Under the pieces are notes generated by a model that was not told the origin of the DNA, did no database searches, and was given only the letters and a program-made list of their open reading frames with translations. A DNA stretch of 64,000 nt from Antitrichia curtipendula (taxonomy: Eukaryota > Streptophyta > Bryopsida > Hypnales > Leucodontaceae), in the NCBI GenBank assembly GCA_951230915.1, contig OX579637.1:23312001-23376000 (forward strand), given 5' to 3'. The stretch's first letter is position 1, and each line of letters begins with the position of its first letter. The translations under genes were made by a program, and so were the position numbers. This document shows positions 34,151-46,203 of the stretch, one piece after another.

Positions 34151-35200
34151 GTTGCTCTTGCCCATCAATGCACATACTTTCTGAATCATCTTCCTCGCAC
34201 TAGAAATGTGATTCCGGATTCCCTTCATTTCCTCTATAACCTTATTAATGGGTCATCTTTCTCATCAGACGCCCAAATAGGGTCTTTGCTCTTTGTCTTT
34301 TCAGCAAGTCCCTTTCCTTTCTCTTGGGATGCTACTCTCTCTTCTTCCAAATCCGAAGACCCCTCTCTTGATCCTTCTTTATAGCTCCAGGTTCCGGTTT
34401 GGGACTAATATTATACTAAATCATAACCTCAACAGCCTTATACGTCAACCATTCTTTTTTTTAAGCAAATCTAGTGATTGATAGAGATGGAAGAGAAAAG
34501 GGCTGAGGCCAAAAGGTTTGGATTTCTTAGCCACTGAACACATCTTTGCAACTTCATTCCGGATTACTATCCCCCAGTTTACTTTCCTATCCCTAGATAG
34601 AGGCATAGAGCACCAAAAATTGTATTGGCTAGAGTGATTATGATCTAGGTAGGTCTTTCCGGATTTTGGATTAGGACCAGAAATTCTAACACCCTCCTAA
34701 ACCATGGATTTTTACAATCCGTGACTGCATATCCATCCTTAGGGTTCACAAGATTGGAGAACTTACCATTCTCATACTTGTCGATTTGTGAAGCCCATCC
34801 GTCGCCCTCTTTGGAAAAGTTGTATACCGTCCTCAACAGCTCGGATGGCTGGGCTCTTATAGTCTACTCCCACTGACTGGACTGATTTGCCAAAAGCTCC
34901 CGCACCATCCCCTCGTCTCTCAGGGACATAGAAGTTGGAGAAACCTTTGGCAACTAATCTAGCGCAAATCCTCTTCCAAAAGCGCCTGCTTCTTCTTGCT
35001 CTTCAATAGGCCAGGAATCATTGACCGGAGGTTAATTGGATGCGAGTCCTCTTCAACTTCAACCTTCACCATCACTCTCAGTGCACTCAGAGATAACCCT
35101 CAACCAGTCACTTTCTCTAGTCTAGAAAATATGCATAGAATTCTAAGAAAACTTGCTCAGAAGACTACTTGCCCCCTTATTTGCATACTAGAGACTGGAA
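34151..35200 (-). pseudogene. Older gag-like element copy, 5' coding fragment
   Basis: Minus-strand reading gives SMSLRDEGMVRELLANQ near 34880-34930, RTVYNFSKEGDGW near 34790-34830, NLVNPKDGYAVTDC near 34720-34755 and LANTIFGAL near 34615-34645. These match FKDERMVKEI, REVYKF, GAVNPKDGYAVEDC and LGNTIFGAL of the complete-looking copy in order. It continues, after the insertion, at 30743-29756. Many stops. The 5' end is not defined beyond about 35.2 kb. Confidence 0.6.
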
Positions 35201-37689
35201 TCTAAAACTCTCAAAACTCCTTTGCTAAAGCAAGAACATGTTCATTTTTTGCTCTTGATAATGTCTGTTTGATTCCGATTTTATTCCAATTCCATTTTCA
35301 ATACCGCCAAAAGTCTTGAAAATACTTTTGGACAACTATTCTTGATTTCGGAAAATTTTGTTTTCCTCCTTAACCATTTTATCCTACTAAAATATCTTAT
35401 ATTTTGCTTATCTATAATTCTAGTAATTTTTCTACTTCTAACCCATAGAATCAAATGTTTTTACTAAGAACGGATTTCTTACTTCTAATTCTACTTGAAA
35501 TAACTAAATAAAATCTTGTTCTCTAGGTTCCTATAGAATGACTTGACTAAGTCCATACACAGTCATGGCCAATCTGATTGTCTTTGTACTTTCTACGATG
35601 ACGTTTCCAGTCGGCGAACTTGCACTCACATGTACAGACTATTATGAGTTATGCTTGAAGAGATTTTGTTGCATGAAATCGTCCAAAACAAAAACAGAAG
35701 CTCTTGTATAACTTTGCGCATTGTCGTAGAGGTTATTTGTATTACAAGGTTTCTACTTTAGTGTACGAAGCCACCACAATGAAGACTACCAATGTATTAA
35801 AGTATGACTAGAAGAAACTACCTCTACTAATCGTCTATTCACTCCAACTAGTGAATGACTTGAAGTAGTCATTCAAGAGTCGTTGTTTTGACGTCCTTGA
35901 CTTGGGTGCTACTGTGAGAGACCCGATGGACGCCTATATTAATTCTAGTAGTTGTACGCAGGTTTTGGATTAGAATATAGGTAAAACGTCCCCTACATGG
36001 TGAACGAAGGCAATACTCTAGTACATGTTGCACAGTGGAGCACAAAATTGAACATTTGTGGCCTTTACAGCTGAAGAACTACTAAGAAAAAAATTTGAAG
36101 CAGGGAACATGTAGGTTGAGTGTAAAAAAAAAATAATGGAATAAAAAATAACTATCCCTTGTGCTTTCATGAGTTCACAATGGAAATGTGACTCTCTTAT
36201 CTAACATACATTTGCCAGCATGCACATACACATCCAAGACAACAATATGACATATAGGAATTTCGAACATGTTTTTGACAGAAAATAAGCAAGCAAATAC
36301 GGTGGACCATTACTTCCTCTCCTTGAACACCACAATGCATAGATTACGTTGGAATTCCATTCTGTCATTCCACGCATAGCCTTTCTACAAATTTCTAAGA
36401 ACATAATGACAAGGTCTTGGAAGTCTAGGAAATTAGGACAAGACTTTGTATGCAAGCGGTAGAAATGAGCGTGCAAGTACTAAAAACCGACATTGTGGCA
36501 GCTACTCCTAATGAAACACCTTAAGGGCAATCTGAGATTAATCCTACCAACCCTCAAAAATCAATCTTCATGTAACAATATGTCAAGTTGGCCGTAAATT
36601 CAAAGAGGGAACATTAATTACCATATCTTGGAGGCGGATTTGGGGACCTGTTCAGATGTTGCGTCCATTGAGTGCAAGCGCCTCCTACACTCCGCACGCC
36701 GCTTGAAGACACCAAAAGCTCTACTCCGCAACAAGTATTGTCATTTAATAGCTGCCTTCAGTGTCCACTCTTCCAATTGCAAGTGTATGAGACGTGTGTC
36801 CTTGTCGTGTCCTTCATAGAGCCTTGAATTTGTTGCAACTACAATCGTGCCTTTTGTGCATGCTCTCTTTCTACGGTCCTGTAGTGGGCCTTCTTTTTGT
36901 TGTCATTGTGGTGTTCTTGTGAGACGACCTTCGATTCTCCTTTGCTGATCCAAGTATGGAAGAAGGCGTGCTTGTGTTGGAGGACGCGTAGAAGTCTGCT
37001 TACAAACTAGAACGTGATCGTTGTGTGGCGTTTGTGCAACAATTTGTGAAGCCGATGGAACACAACATATGCCATATGTAAGTCTTCTACTCCAAATGTG
37101 CATTGATGGTAGGATTTTTTGTTTTGGTGGTGACCAATTAAGTTTTTTGTTGAGCAATAGCCTTTAATTCCCTTCATCTCCACCTACAGTCATTTCTCAA
37201 TAGCTTCCTAATTATGCAAGAGTCCGCATGTAGGACTGCAGTTGCACTACAGTCATTTAGTAGTAGTACATGAAGAAATGAGTAGTTTTAGGGTTATTGG
37301 CATTGAAACTTAGTAGCACTTAAGTACCATGTAGCACACTCAATGATGGCGTACGGACCCTCTTGCGACTCCAACGGAGATCCCTAAGGTCGTGTCGCTT
37401 GCTAGTTCTGGATTCTTTTTTTGTTGTCCTCTGCTTTAGACATGCAGTCAAGGGTGGAACAAATTCTTATGGATTGCGTACAGATATGTCGTATTAAAGC
37501 CGTGAACTTGCGCCATTGTGCAGAAGGAAGGATTTGAATTTGCTGAAGACGTCGCCAACGTGAGAAATAGAAAAACTCGTTGGGAGAATCTAGCGGAGAA
37601 GCTCCTGCTTAGAGGATCGACGTCTTCCGACAAAGGGGCCAAGGAGAACTTTGCGAAAAGACAAAAAACGTGGGCAACGCCGGGGTAGA
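35201..37689. other. Spacer without a recognised gene
   Basis: About 2.5 kb. One open frame at 36201-36476 (-) is Cys- and aromatic-rich without matching anything I know. I do not call it. The 36.6-37.4 kb part is less AT-rich and may include upstream parts of the ParB-methyltransferase gene, but no exon could be fixed. Confidence 0.4.
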
Positions 37690-38636
37690 ATGAGCTCTGA
37701 TACAGAGTCCTCCTCTCATGAGACTAAGACGGACGATAGAGGCATTGCAGCAGGTATAATGAATCTCGCAATTGTCTATGCACATGTTCAGAAAGAGGTG
37801 GCCTTGAAGGTCCTACTTGCAAGTAACTTGCCCTCTCGTAGTATAGACCTCCTTGTAGTGAGGTTATGGTAGATGTGAGCTACACTACTTTCATAGTATT
37901 TGCTTTTTGTCCTTCAGTCACTAGAAGATGTGTCTGCCACGCTAATGACAAAGGCGTAAGGGTGGTGGGGTCAATCACTACTTCCCTCATTGTAGGATAT
38001 TGTAGCAAATCCAGGAAACAACCTTTAGGGTTTCATGTGGTTGAAGACCTTCCAATTCCCGAGGACTTGGGCCATTTGACTTAGTGGAGAGGATTGTTGT
38101 CATGCTCGTGTTGTATGCAAGTAGCGCTGGAGCGGGCCTGGTTTTTTTTGACTCCGATGACAACAACTTGGAGCCGGAGGAGACGTCGCAGGAGTCTAGG
38201 CTGAAGTGGAAGAGGACGATGCTTCCTGCGCACTCCACCCCAGCAATGCGTGCGCTTGAACAGTATGGGGACGGGATCATTTCCTCTCCGAATTCATGTT
38301 GCTCATCTTCTGGGTCCAACAACATAGCACCTAGTATTACGGTATCTGATGTTAGTATTGAGTATTGCACGTGCAATCATGAGGCTGTTGATTCCGGATT
38401 GCATTCCAATGATGACATCCTCATTTTTTGCTGTGGTTCTTATAGGTTACTTTCAGCGGCATGTCAGTGTGCTGTTTGAGAGATACTATGACATTCACTT
38501 GCATGAGATGACATTATATATTGCATACCCATATGCAATGTGTATCCAGACATACTCAGTTCTGATGTTGTATATGTTTTGTAAATGAACCGCAATTATA
38601 TGAAAGTATGTTTTAACTTTACTTTGCAACATGCAG

Positions 38637-39292
38637 GAACATGGTCGGCGAACAAGACGTGCCACATCCAGTGGCATTGCTATATTGATTGCTACGGATC
38701 AACCAGTCATTGGCTTGGATTTGGATGCTGATGAATCCGAGGATGATAGCATTTCCGGAGTGGAGCCAGGATTTCTTGAAGATGACATCAGGAGGACCCA
38801 GACGTTAGTTACCGTTTCTGTGATTAACAGTTTGAAGCTCACGACAAACGACCTCTATCAGATGAAAATCCCGTTGTGCAGGTTGGTTCTGATGCCAATG
38901 GTTCGTCCTACACTGGCATCTGATTTAACATTACTTGAGAATCGGTTTACCCGAGGATACGAAGGGGGAGCCCGAGTATTTTACGTCTCCATATCGGATG
39001 AGCAAGGAAAGACGGGGAGCTTCTCTAAGGACAAGAAGAAAGACTGGGATATTATTTGGAACTTTGTCAATGACAATTTCAACGACAACCTCAAGTCCAT
39101 TCCAGCCCTGAAGCACCTTGTGGACTAAAAGTTCTTCGTTTGCGATGGAAACCACAGACGTATTGCCTGGATGAATCACATACAGCGTCTTTACAGCGTT
39201 GAGGGGGATTGGCATATCAGTGTGGACTCCATTATCCTCAACACACGTAATCGAATCGGAGTGGCAATGTAGGCCATGCACAATATTAATAA
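38637..39292 (+). pseudogene. ParB-like domain exon
   Basis: Contains MKIPLCRLVLMPMVRP, then a linker, then KFFVCDGNHRRIAWMNHI (about 39129-39185) and DWHISVDSIILNT (about 39208-39247). The DGNHRxxAW element is the signature of the ParB/Srx fold (DGxHRxxA), which binds nucleotides and, in ParB, DNA. A TAA immediately precedes KFF and a TAG follows GVAM; both sit where an uninterrupted frame would run on. The exon ends in AMHNINK at a GTAAGC donor. Confidence 0.6.
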
Positions 39293-41826
39293 GTAAGCAT
39301 GTCTTCTCAATTTTCTCTTTGTTGTGAGAGTGTGTGGTTACTCTGTAAAGTTATCCTCCTAGAATATCAATTCCTAGTATTGACAGTTGTACTTGTGAAC
39401 TTCAATGACAGGCACACAAAGAACTCGCATGTGAAGACAAATCTTGTCCACACGCTGTATCGGATTCAAAAGTACGGTGTTATGGAAATCGAGAAATTCG
39501 ATGAGTTACTGAGCGCGGAGGAAGTCAAGACCTGTCAACTGAGTTCCCGTAAAACTTGGTACAATATGCCCCTGGAGGTACTCACGAGCTTCATATTCAA
39601 GGTATGATTTCGGAATCCTCTTCCCTTCTTACTTGGTCCACTATAAATTTATCTTTCTTCATACTTATTTGTATTGTAATTGTTGTTTTATCGTCTTCAG
39701 CAAGAGATTGCATCGGCGGCTGATTCTGGTGTACGAAAATACCATGAGGATACCCCAGCGGATGAATTCAGTAAAGAGGGGGTTTGGCAGCTATGAAATC
39801 TTCTATTAAAGACGCCACAGAGAGACATTACAAGAAACTCTCCAAGATAGTGGCCATTGCAAATCCCGCACTCGGTGATGATTGGCTGAAGGAGGTATGA
39901 ATCATACATTATCTAGTTGACATAAGTTGAACTGTTCTCTATATATTTGTTTATTGAATTCGTTATTTTGTTTTGCAGATTGAACAACATTGGAGCCTTT
40001 ATGCGGTTCCAGAACTTACATTAGAGAAGTTGCAACTAATTGCTACAGCAAACATAGCTTCATCGTTTAAAGTGAAGTGGCTGAATTGGATTAATACCAG
40101 TGGACCCACTAGAGAGGTACGCCGTTTTCTACCCCGCCCAGTGAACAAGGATAAGTTAGTTGTCTTCCTTGCCAAAGCTTGTTACTATGCAAGGGTATGC
40201 CTTTTCACCCTTTTGTTCACATTTCAATTCTTAATGACCAATATCGCGTCTACAGTTGTAATATAGGAAGGGTTTTATCTAAACAGGCTTGCCATCTCGG
40301 CCATTATTACTAATGTTTGCGCAATGGTACATGCAGATTGAGGAGGCAGCTCTGGAGATGTTTGAGTCCATCACCCGGTCCGATAATATAGATATCGATA
40401 TGATCGTTCCAATCAAGCCTATGACACTAGTGGAGTATATTGAGTCCTGGCGGATGAAGTTGTGGGATCATGCTTACACGGGGGCATTCAAAGGAGCTGA
40501 TGCCTTCAAAAAGGCGGACTCCTTTAAGGAATACAAAGGATCCGATCTCACAATTAAGCGTGTGATTTATAGGTATTTAGATATAATCTAATTCTTCAGT
40601 CAAAATGTATATGTGATGATTGTTTAAATTAAACCCTAATCCATTTAGATGTGCTTGCCACTTTCCTGCAACTAGTCTTCTCGGTACCGAGAGAGTTGAT
40701 TTAGAACTTCTCGACTATATCAGTTTGCTATAAGAATTTGCATGTCTTTGCTATGAAAAGTTGCAAGATATCGTTCATTACGATATGATCTCGATGCCAA
40801 CAAAGAGTGAACTGCACATTTTTAGTGCACAGTTCTCAGTTTTTTTAGCATTTCGGCAATATTGTTGATGTCATTGGCTGGAATAGAACTGATGGTGATT
40901 GACTTATCTTAACTAGGTCAGTGTTTCATTTGCTTCGATCCACCTGTGCTAAATTTACATTTGTTCTAACATCTATCTCAATGTCTATAGGTATTTCAAG
41001 TTTGAGTGGTACGGAAAAAAAGCTATTAAGAAGGAAGACTTACCTCCGTTTCTGACGACCTGGTTGGATCGATCCTCTCAAGACTGTATATTCTCTCCGA
41101 CACAACTGCAGAAGTGGACCAGTGCTCATCTCCAGGCCTGCCCTTGGTACCTCGAGTGCAACTTTGGCATTACTCCACCCGAAGAAGAGGATCTTTTTCA
41201 AGCGCTGAAAGATTCAGTGCTTGCAGTCGCTGAGTTCGATGAATTTGATGGATTGGATCCCGAGGCCCATGCGAAGGCCATAAAGAGGCGGGAATTATCT
41301 GACAAGAAGAAGGTGGATAAATTGGAGGAGGCCACAAGGAAGTCCGAACAAAGCAAGAGGAAGAAACTGGTCCTACAGAGTGAGAAAGACCAAGAGAATG
41401 AGAAGAAAAGGTGTCGAACAAGAAAGGATGAGACTCCATTGCCCAAACCCGCTACAAGTGCAGTTGATGGAAACATTATTTCTTTCAGGTTTTCTCTCAC
41501 GCAGGAGCGCCTGGTGCATGGATTGACGCCTACTCGTCAAACTCTTCATCATGTGCCTGATATTGACAAGTGCGTTTTGAACTTGGCACTAGGAAGTCTT
41601 GACCTTGATTCACCGGCATACGCTGCCGTCCTATCATTCTTGGCAATGGTAAGTGTGTTGGGTGATTTCTCTATTCATTCTCTCTCCTACATGATTATTT
41701 TGTGTATGGGTATAGCACAATGCATTTAAATTGGATAGGGAATTCCAAAGTTGCAAGTATTGTCACTCTAATTGTTGACTTCTGCATTATGTTTTAATTT
41801 AATTTCATTCCTATTTCGACTTGCAG

Positions 41827-42722
41827 CATTCTGGTGACAAAACCCACTCCTTTTGTGGAGTCAGAGGAACTGAGGAGGCAATAGACTTGATGATTGTGGA
41901 TATACCGGAAGGCCTCCATGTTCCTACCATTTCTTGCCCACTTGCCTCCATTCTAGAGTGGAATGAGTTCAGGGACGACTACCTGCTTCCGGTCTTCGAC
42001 TTTGCTCAGGAATATCTCTACGACAATGGCGGCCTCTTGTTGATGTACCCAGCCACCTCTCCTCCACACAGAAGTCACATTCTGGGATGTTCACGGGAAT
42101 ACAACTTTCGCATCCTCGAAACCTATTTTGGCATGAATCATCTTTATCTGACTTCACCAATCGACCCCAAGAAGACGGTAAATTCCATGATGTTCATTGA
42201 ATGGTTTCTGTTTAGTTTGCACCATCTCTCTTCACTCACATTGTTTTCCTATTGCAGACTATGAGGTTTGCCATCTCTCTTCTCATAAAAGAGTCGGGTC
42301 CGAAGACGCTTAGGGACTATCCATTCCAATTTGTTCCGTCCGACGATGCTGTGGGTGTGAACGTTGCTAGGGATGACATCTTGCAGAACTTCTGCAACAA
42401 GGAAGACATCACAATGAATGGCGGCATACCGTGGCGTGGTCCTCGTGAGAAGGCAAGACAATTCATGCAAATGTTTGTGGAGGCATGTTCTGCACCAGGG
42501 GATGTGATTGTCGACTGCACAGCAGGAACATGTTTCGTCATATCCTTCACTTGATTTGCCACATATTAGAGTGTACCAAATCCTAAACTTGTTTAATCAT
42601 CTTTGTCCAATGGCTTTTGGAAGCAGGTGCAACCATCCAAGCATGTCGCGCTACGCGGCGCCATATTTTGGCATTTGAGGAGGATAAGGACATCTTCGAT
42701 GCCCTCATTGCTCCAATTCTTT
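41827..42722 (+). pseudogene. N6/N4-type DNA methyltransferase domain exons
   Basis: Exon 41827-42177 has IDLMIVDIPEG in the place of catalytic motif IV ((D/N/S)PP(Y/W/F)), then WNEFRDDYLLPVFDFAQEYL and GGLLLMYPA, the usual motif V-like strand. Exon 42258-42531 ends GDVIVDCTAGT, the AdoMet-binding motif I, completed after a short intron by GATIQAC or CATIQAC and RRHILAFEEDKDIFDAL (acidic motif II). Order IV then I is the beta-type permutation. The catalytic motif reads DIPE rather than DPPY/W, so catalysis is doubtful. Donor site after AGT lacks the usual G at -1. Confidence 0.6.
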
Positions 42723-42840
42723 GACCACCTGTGGTTGGTCCCGCACAATCGGCTCCCACTATGCTAGTTCTGGGTGAACTAGACGGTGAAGAAGTAGTTG
42801 TCCAGCGGGTCGTCAAAACATCACGATTCAGTAAGTAAGT

Positions 42841-43554
42841 CATCCATTGAACTCTTTCATTTAGTCACAATGCATCATTCATTTTAAAAAAAATCTAATA
42901 TATGGTTTATCAAATTCTGTAGGCAAGGCCAAGATTTGAGGTTCTCCAAGGCAGTTCCTTTTTTTGGAAATCCTCGATTTTTTCCAAGCCCTCCTAAACC
43001 GTTTCATCTCCCTGTGTATGCTAAGGCTCTTTCTTGGATTTCATTGCCCTAAACCCTCGGCCATCTTCAAGGGCCCATTCGGTAGATCCCCGTGTTCTAC
43101 AGTTTGTTGATTTGATTGTAGAAGAGTCAAATTCACATACTTCGGATAGCAAGGGTAGTTCCATGTCAGCCTTCTAGCTCAAGAACTATTTGAGGATTCT
43201 TTTTATTCTAATTGGATGCAATTGATTTGTATGCACTTCACTTCTTAATTGAATGGTGTTGCTTCCAAAATTGTTGGGGTGTTATATCTTGAGGCTTCTA
43301 TAATTTCAGCAGTTCAGTTATCATCTCCCCATCTTAAGCTAATGCATTATGTGTCCCTAATTCTTTGTATCCCTAAACTGCCTGTTGTAAATGGTTTGGC
43401 AAGACAGGGAACTCCCTAACAAATCCATGGTCATAGAAGAAGTTACTTACATGGCAATGGATCTACCCTAATCCCTACCCCATTACTTATTCAAACGATT
43501 TTTGATTATAAAACCATATTTTATTTCTATAATTTCATCCACTTGGTTTCATCC
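42841..43554. other. 3' flank of the methyltransferase gene
   Basis: AT-rich sequence with no recognised coding frame. A splice donor-like GTAAGTCATCC follows directly after the last readable codons at 42837, so a further exon is possible, but I could not identify one. Confidence 0.35.
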
Positions 43555-43990
43555 ATTTCTCCTCATTTGTCATCCAAATTCTCCTGCAAATGACATTCAT
43601 TTCTTTCATCCAGTTTGACGAACTTTCATCCATATGAAGTTTTCTCTTTCTTATTAATATTTCATCCATTTCACCAAGTCATTTTTGTTAGTTCTCTCCA
43701 ACAACCTTTAGCCATATCTTCCAACCACTTTCAAGAGTTTCTCCTAAACCCTTTTTTTTAATCCTAAACCTCTAAGTTTTATAAGTCTACATGACTACAT
43801 AAAAAGTTCATCTATTTATTTATTTTTTTTCCAATTTTTCATCCAGTTTTTCATCCATTATTAGTGTTTTTTTCATCCAATTTTTCATCCACTTTTCACC
43901 CACTTTTCATCCATTTTTCATCCACTTTTTCATCCACCTTTCCATCCATTTTTTCCAACTACTTTTTTCCACTTTTCCATCAACTTTCAT
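43555..43990 (+). repeat. Low-complexity TTTCATCCA repeat
   Basis: Imperfect tandem repetition of TTTTTCATCCACTTTTC-like units of about 16-18 bp, densest at 43840-43985. The strand is almost pure pyrimidine with regular CATCCA. Open frames rich in Phe, Ser, Thr and His (such as 43864-44085) are artefacts of this. Confidence 0.75.
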
Positions 43991-46203
43991 TTATTTCTTT
44001 GGCTTCTTTTTTACTCTCACAAATTCACACATTCAAAATTTGGTGCTCTACGCTCACTAATTTGCACTTCCCACTCACCGCTTGACACTCTACGCTCACA
44101 TACCAGCATTCCCCGCACTGCACAAGTTTCTAGCAATTTGTCATGCAGAAAGCAATGGAATTGTTTAGGCTGGTGACTTGACAAATCGTACATATGAGAA
44201 GAAGTGGAGGTTAACTCATAAAACATGCTTCTACCGTTCAATCCCTAAGTGGAACCAAGAGTCGCATGTAGGGAATCACCAGAAAGAGGATGATCCATAA
44301 GAAAGTTTGGTCGCTTGGTTCTCACGGTCTGTCCTCCTCAAGTGCGCAGAGCTTACAGATGACCACTTCTAGACCTCACGTCAACATGTTTCCAGGGCTC
44401 CACTTCCTTGACTACCTTAGCATTGAAAACTTAGACCCAAAGAACCCTCTAGCGTGCTCCTCAAAATAAATAAAATCCGTCAACTGACTCTGCAATTTGC
44501 ATGACAACATGATGACAAATTAAACCTTCTTGTACAGATTCTGAGACAAGAATAACTCGTATTCAAAACTTAAGAACAGCTTTGCAGAGAAGACATTTGA
44601 CTCATAAATGCAACCGTGATTCTAGAAAATGTATACTTATATATCACAAGCATTTGCAGTCAATTTATGCAATTTTATAGAGTGAGTCAAGCAAGACAAA
44701 ATCATTGTTTTCATTTGAGTGTAGGAACGCAGTGGAAGCAAGCATAGAACACGTACCTTGATATGAACATGTTTCCACCATCTTGCAGATGAACCTCATT
44801 TGCTATAGCACCCACATAAGAATATTTTGTGCAGCAAGTACACTCACAGAGCTTCCTCACTTATCAAAAAGTGGAGGAATATATATTTGCTTAGAAGTGA
44901 ACACTTTATTGATAGCTCCCCGGAGACCTAGTCAATGAAGATTTTTGTTTGTAAACACCCTCTACCGCATCTATGTGCGCTGCATCTCTTTGGTATACTG
45001 GGTCAATGAAGACCTTGCTGTCCAGTTTGGGAGAGTTTTGCTCCAAGCGACAAATTCAAATGGCATCAACATAAAGCCTAATCGATGGACATTGAGCCAC
45101 TGCCCTGCAAGTCATTATTCACGCATGAGGAGGATTATCCTTTGCAATTCCATCAATCAATGTGCAATCGAAGATAATGATATAGGAAAAAAAATCTTTC
45201 GTAGAATTCCCGGAGATCCTATAGCATGAATCAACAGGATTCAATGTCTTCCAGAAAGTATACAACCACACAATAAAGGAAAACCACAAGCTCCCTCCTA
45301 ACAGTGTGAACATTGCCCTATCTGCTTCCAGTACAGGTAATTGAATGACTTTTGGATGCATCAGCTGGTCTAATTAGGGTGAACGCTTCGATGAACGTTC
45401 AGTAATAATATGAGATTATATGAAATATTGTTCACATTCATTCAGCCTGAATAGTGATATTGTAATGATGTTGTTGAAAAGGGCACGCTAATTAAATTAG
45501 CTTGTGTAAAAATATTTGACACCACTAGAACTAGCGTAATTTCTTTGATTATATGTAGCAAATAAAATATAAAGGGAATGTTGTATCACAAACTCTATAA
45601 TCAATTCATTTCAATTAATCATTTTGTGAAATAGACATTACATTATTTGCCAATTAAGCAAGGGGGATGTTGAATAGGAGCTGAAAATAAAAGATCATTA
45701 ATGAAAAATTTGTATTTTGCATATTCACACTATAGGAGCTCGCACTAGAATAACAAAGAAATATGTAGAAGACATTTTTAAAAATGTATTGGAAAAACTA
45801 CAAGGTGTTTGCACTTAATTTATAAAAATTGAGTAATTTTATACCTTGTAGTATTAGGTTATAATAATTTGAATGCATTTACCTTAATTTTATGGCATTG
45901 CCAAATTCGAGTTTACATTTATTTATATTGATGAATTGAATTGAGGGGATTTGAAAATAAATTCAAATAGGAAAAAAACAATTTCATTATAAAAAAATAT
46001 TGTTGAACCCAGGAAAGCACCATATAGAAGGAAAAACACAAACATGGAATCTTAAAAAAATTTAAGATAAAATTGAAGCACACTAAATCCAATGGTAAAA
46101 TAGTTCTTGCAAACAACCTAAGCCTTTCCAAATTTGTTTTTGAGAAATTGTAAACATTCAGTTAATAAACGGATTTAGTACATTATTTTCTCGAAAAGAT
46201 GCT
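43991..46203. other. Spacer with no recognised gene
   Basis: About 2.2 kb. A minus-strand frame at 45119-45361 has one hydrophobic segment (LLGGSLWFSFIVWLYTF) and could be a membrane-span exon relic, but nothing around it supports that. The last 150 bp (46060-46200) is a copy of the dispersed repeat found at 17.0, 18.5 and 19.9 kb. Confidence 0.35.

Larger units (their letters stand above)
37690..42840 (+). pseudogene. ParB-like / N6-N4 DNA methyltransferase fusion gene, multi-exon, decayed
   Basis: Spliced plant-style gene. Likely exons: 37690-37754 (MSSDTESSSHETKTDD), 38084-~38400, ~38637-39292, 39412-39601, 39701-39894, 39979-40194, 40337-40572, 40991-41648, 41827-42177, 42258-~42531, 42626-42840. 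Most junctions have GT/AG borders and keep frame. Order of domains: acidic N-terminus, ParB-like domain, a helical middle, a Lys-rich coiled segment (RRELSDKKKVDKLEEATRK), then a methyltransferase with motif IV before motif I, as in beta-class N6/N4 enzymes. In prokaryotes and phages ParB-methylase fusions are known; a spliced eukaryotic one is unusual. Breaks: TAA at 39126, TAG at 39270, a frameshift near 39795 and TGA at 42721. Either a pseudogene or a TE gene with silenced relatives elsewhere. Confidence 0.6.

Noticed and set aside
36201..36476. Minus-strand 91-codon ORF as a gene
   Set aside because: No recognised motif, no neighbours in frame, composition like surrounding noncoding DNA.
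37690..42840. Bacterial or phage contamination as the source of the ParB-methyltransferase gene
   Set aside because: About ten exons with GT/AG borders that restore frame, T-rich introns and surrounding plant repeats argue for a nuclear gene.
43864..44085. Phe/Ser-rich ORF
   Set aside because: Translation of the TTTCATCCA low-complexity repeat.
45119..45361. Membrane protein gene from one hydrophobic segment
   Set aside because: A single hydrophobic stretch in AT-rich DNA without further exons or family match.
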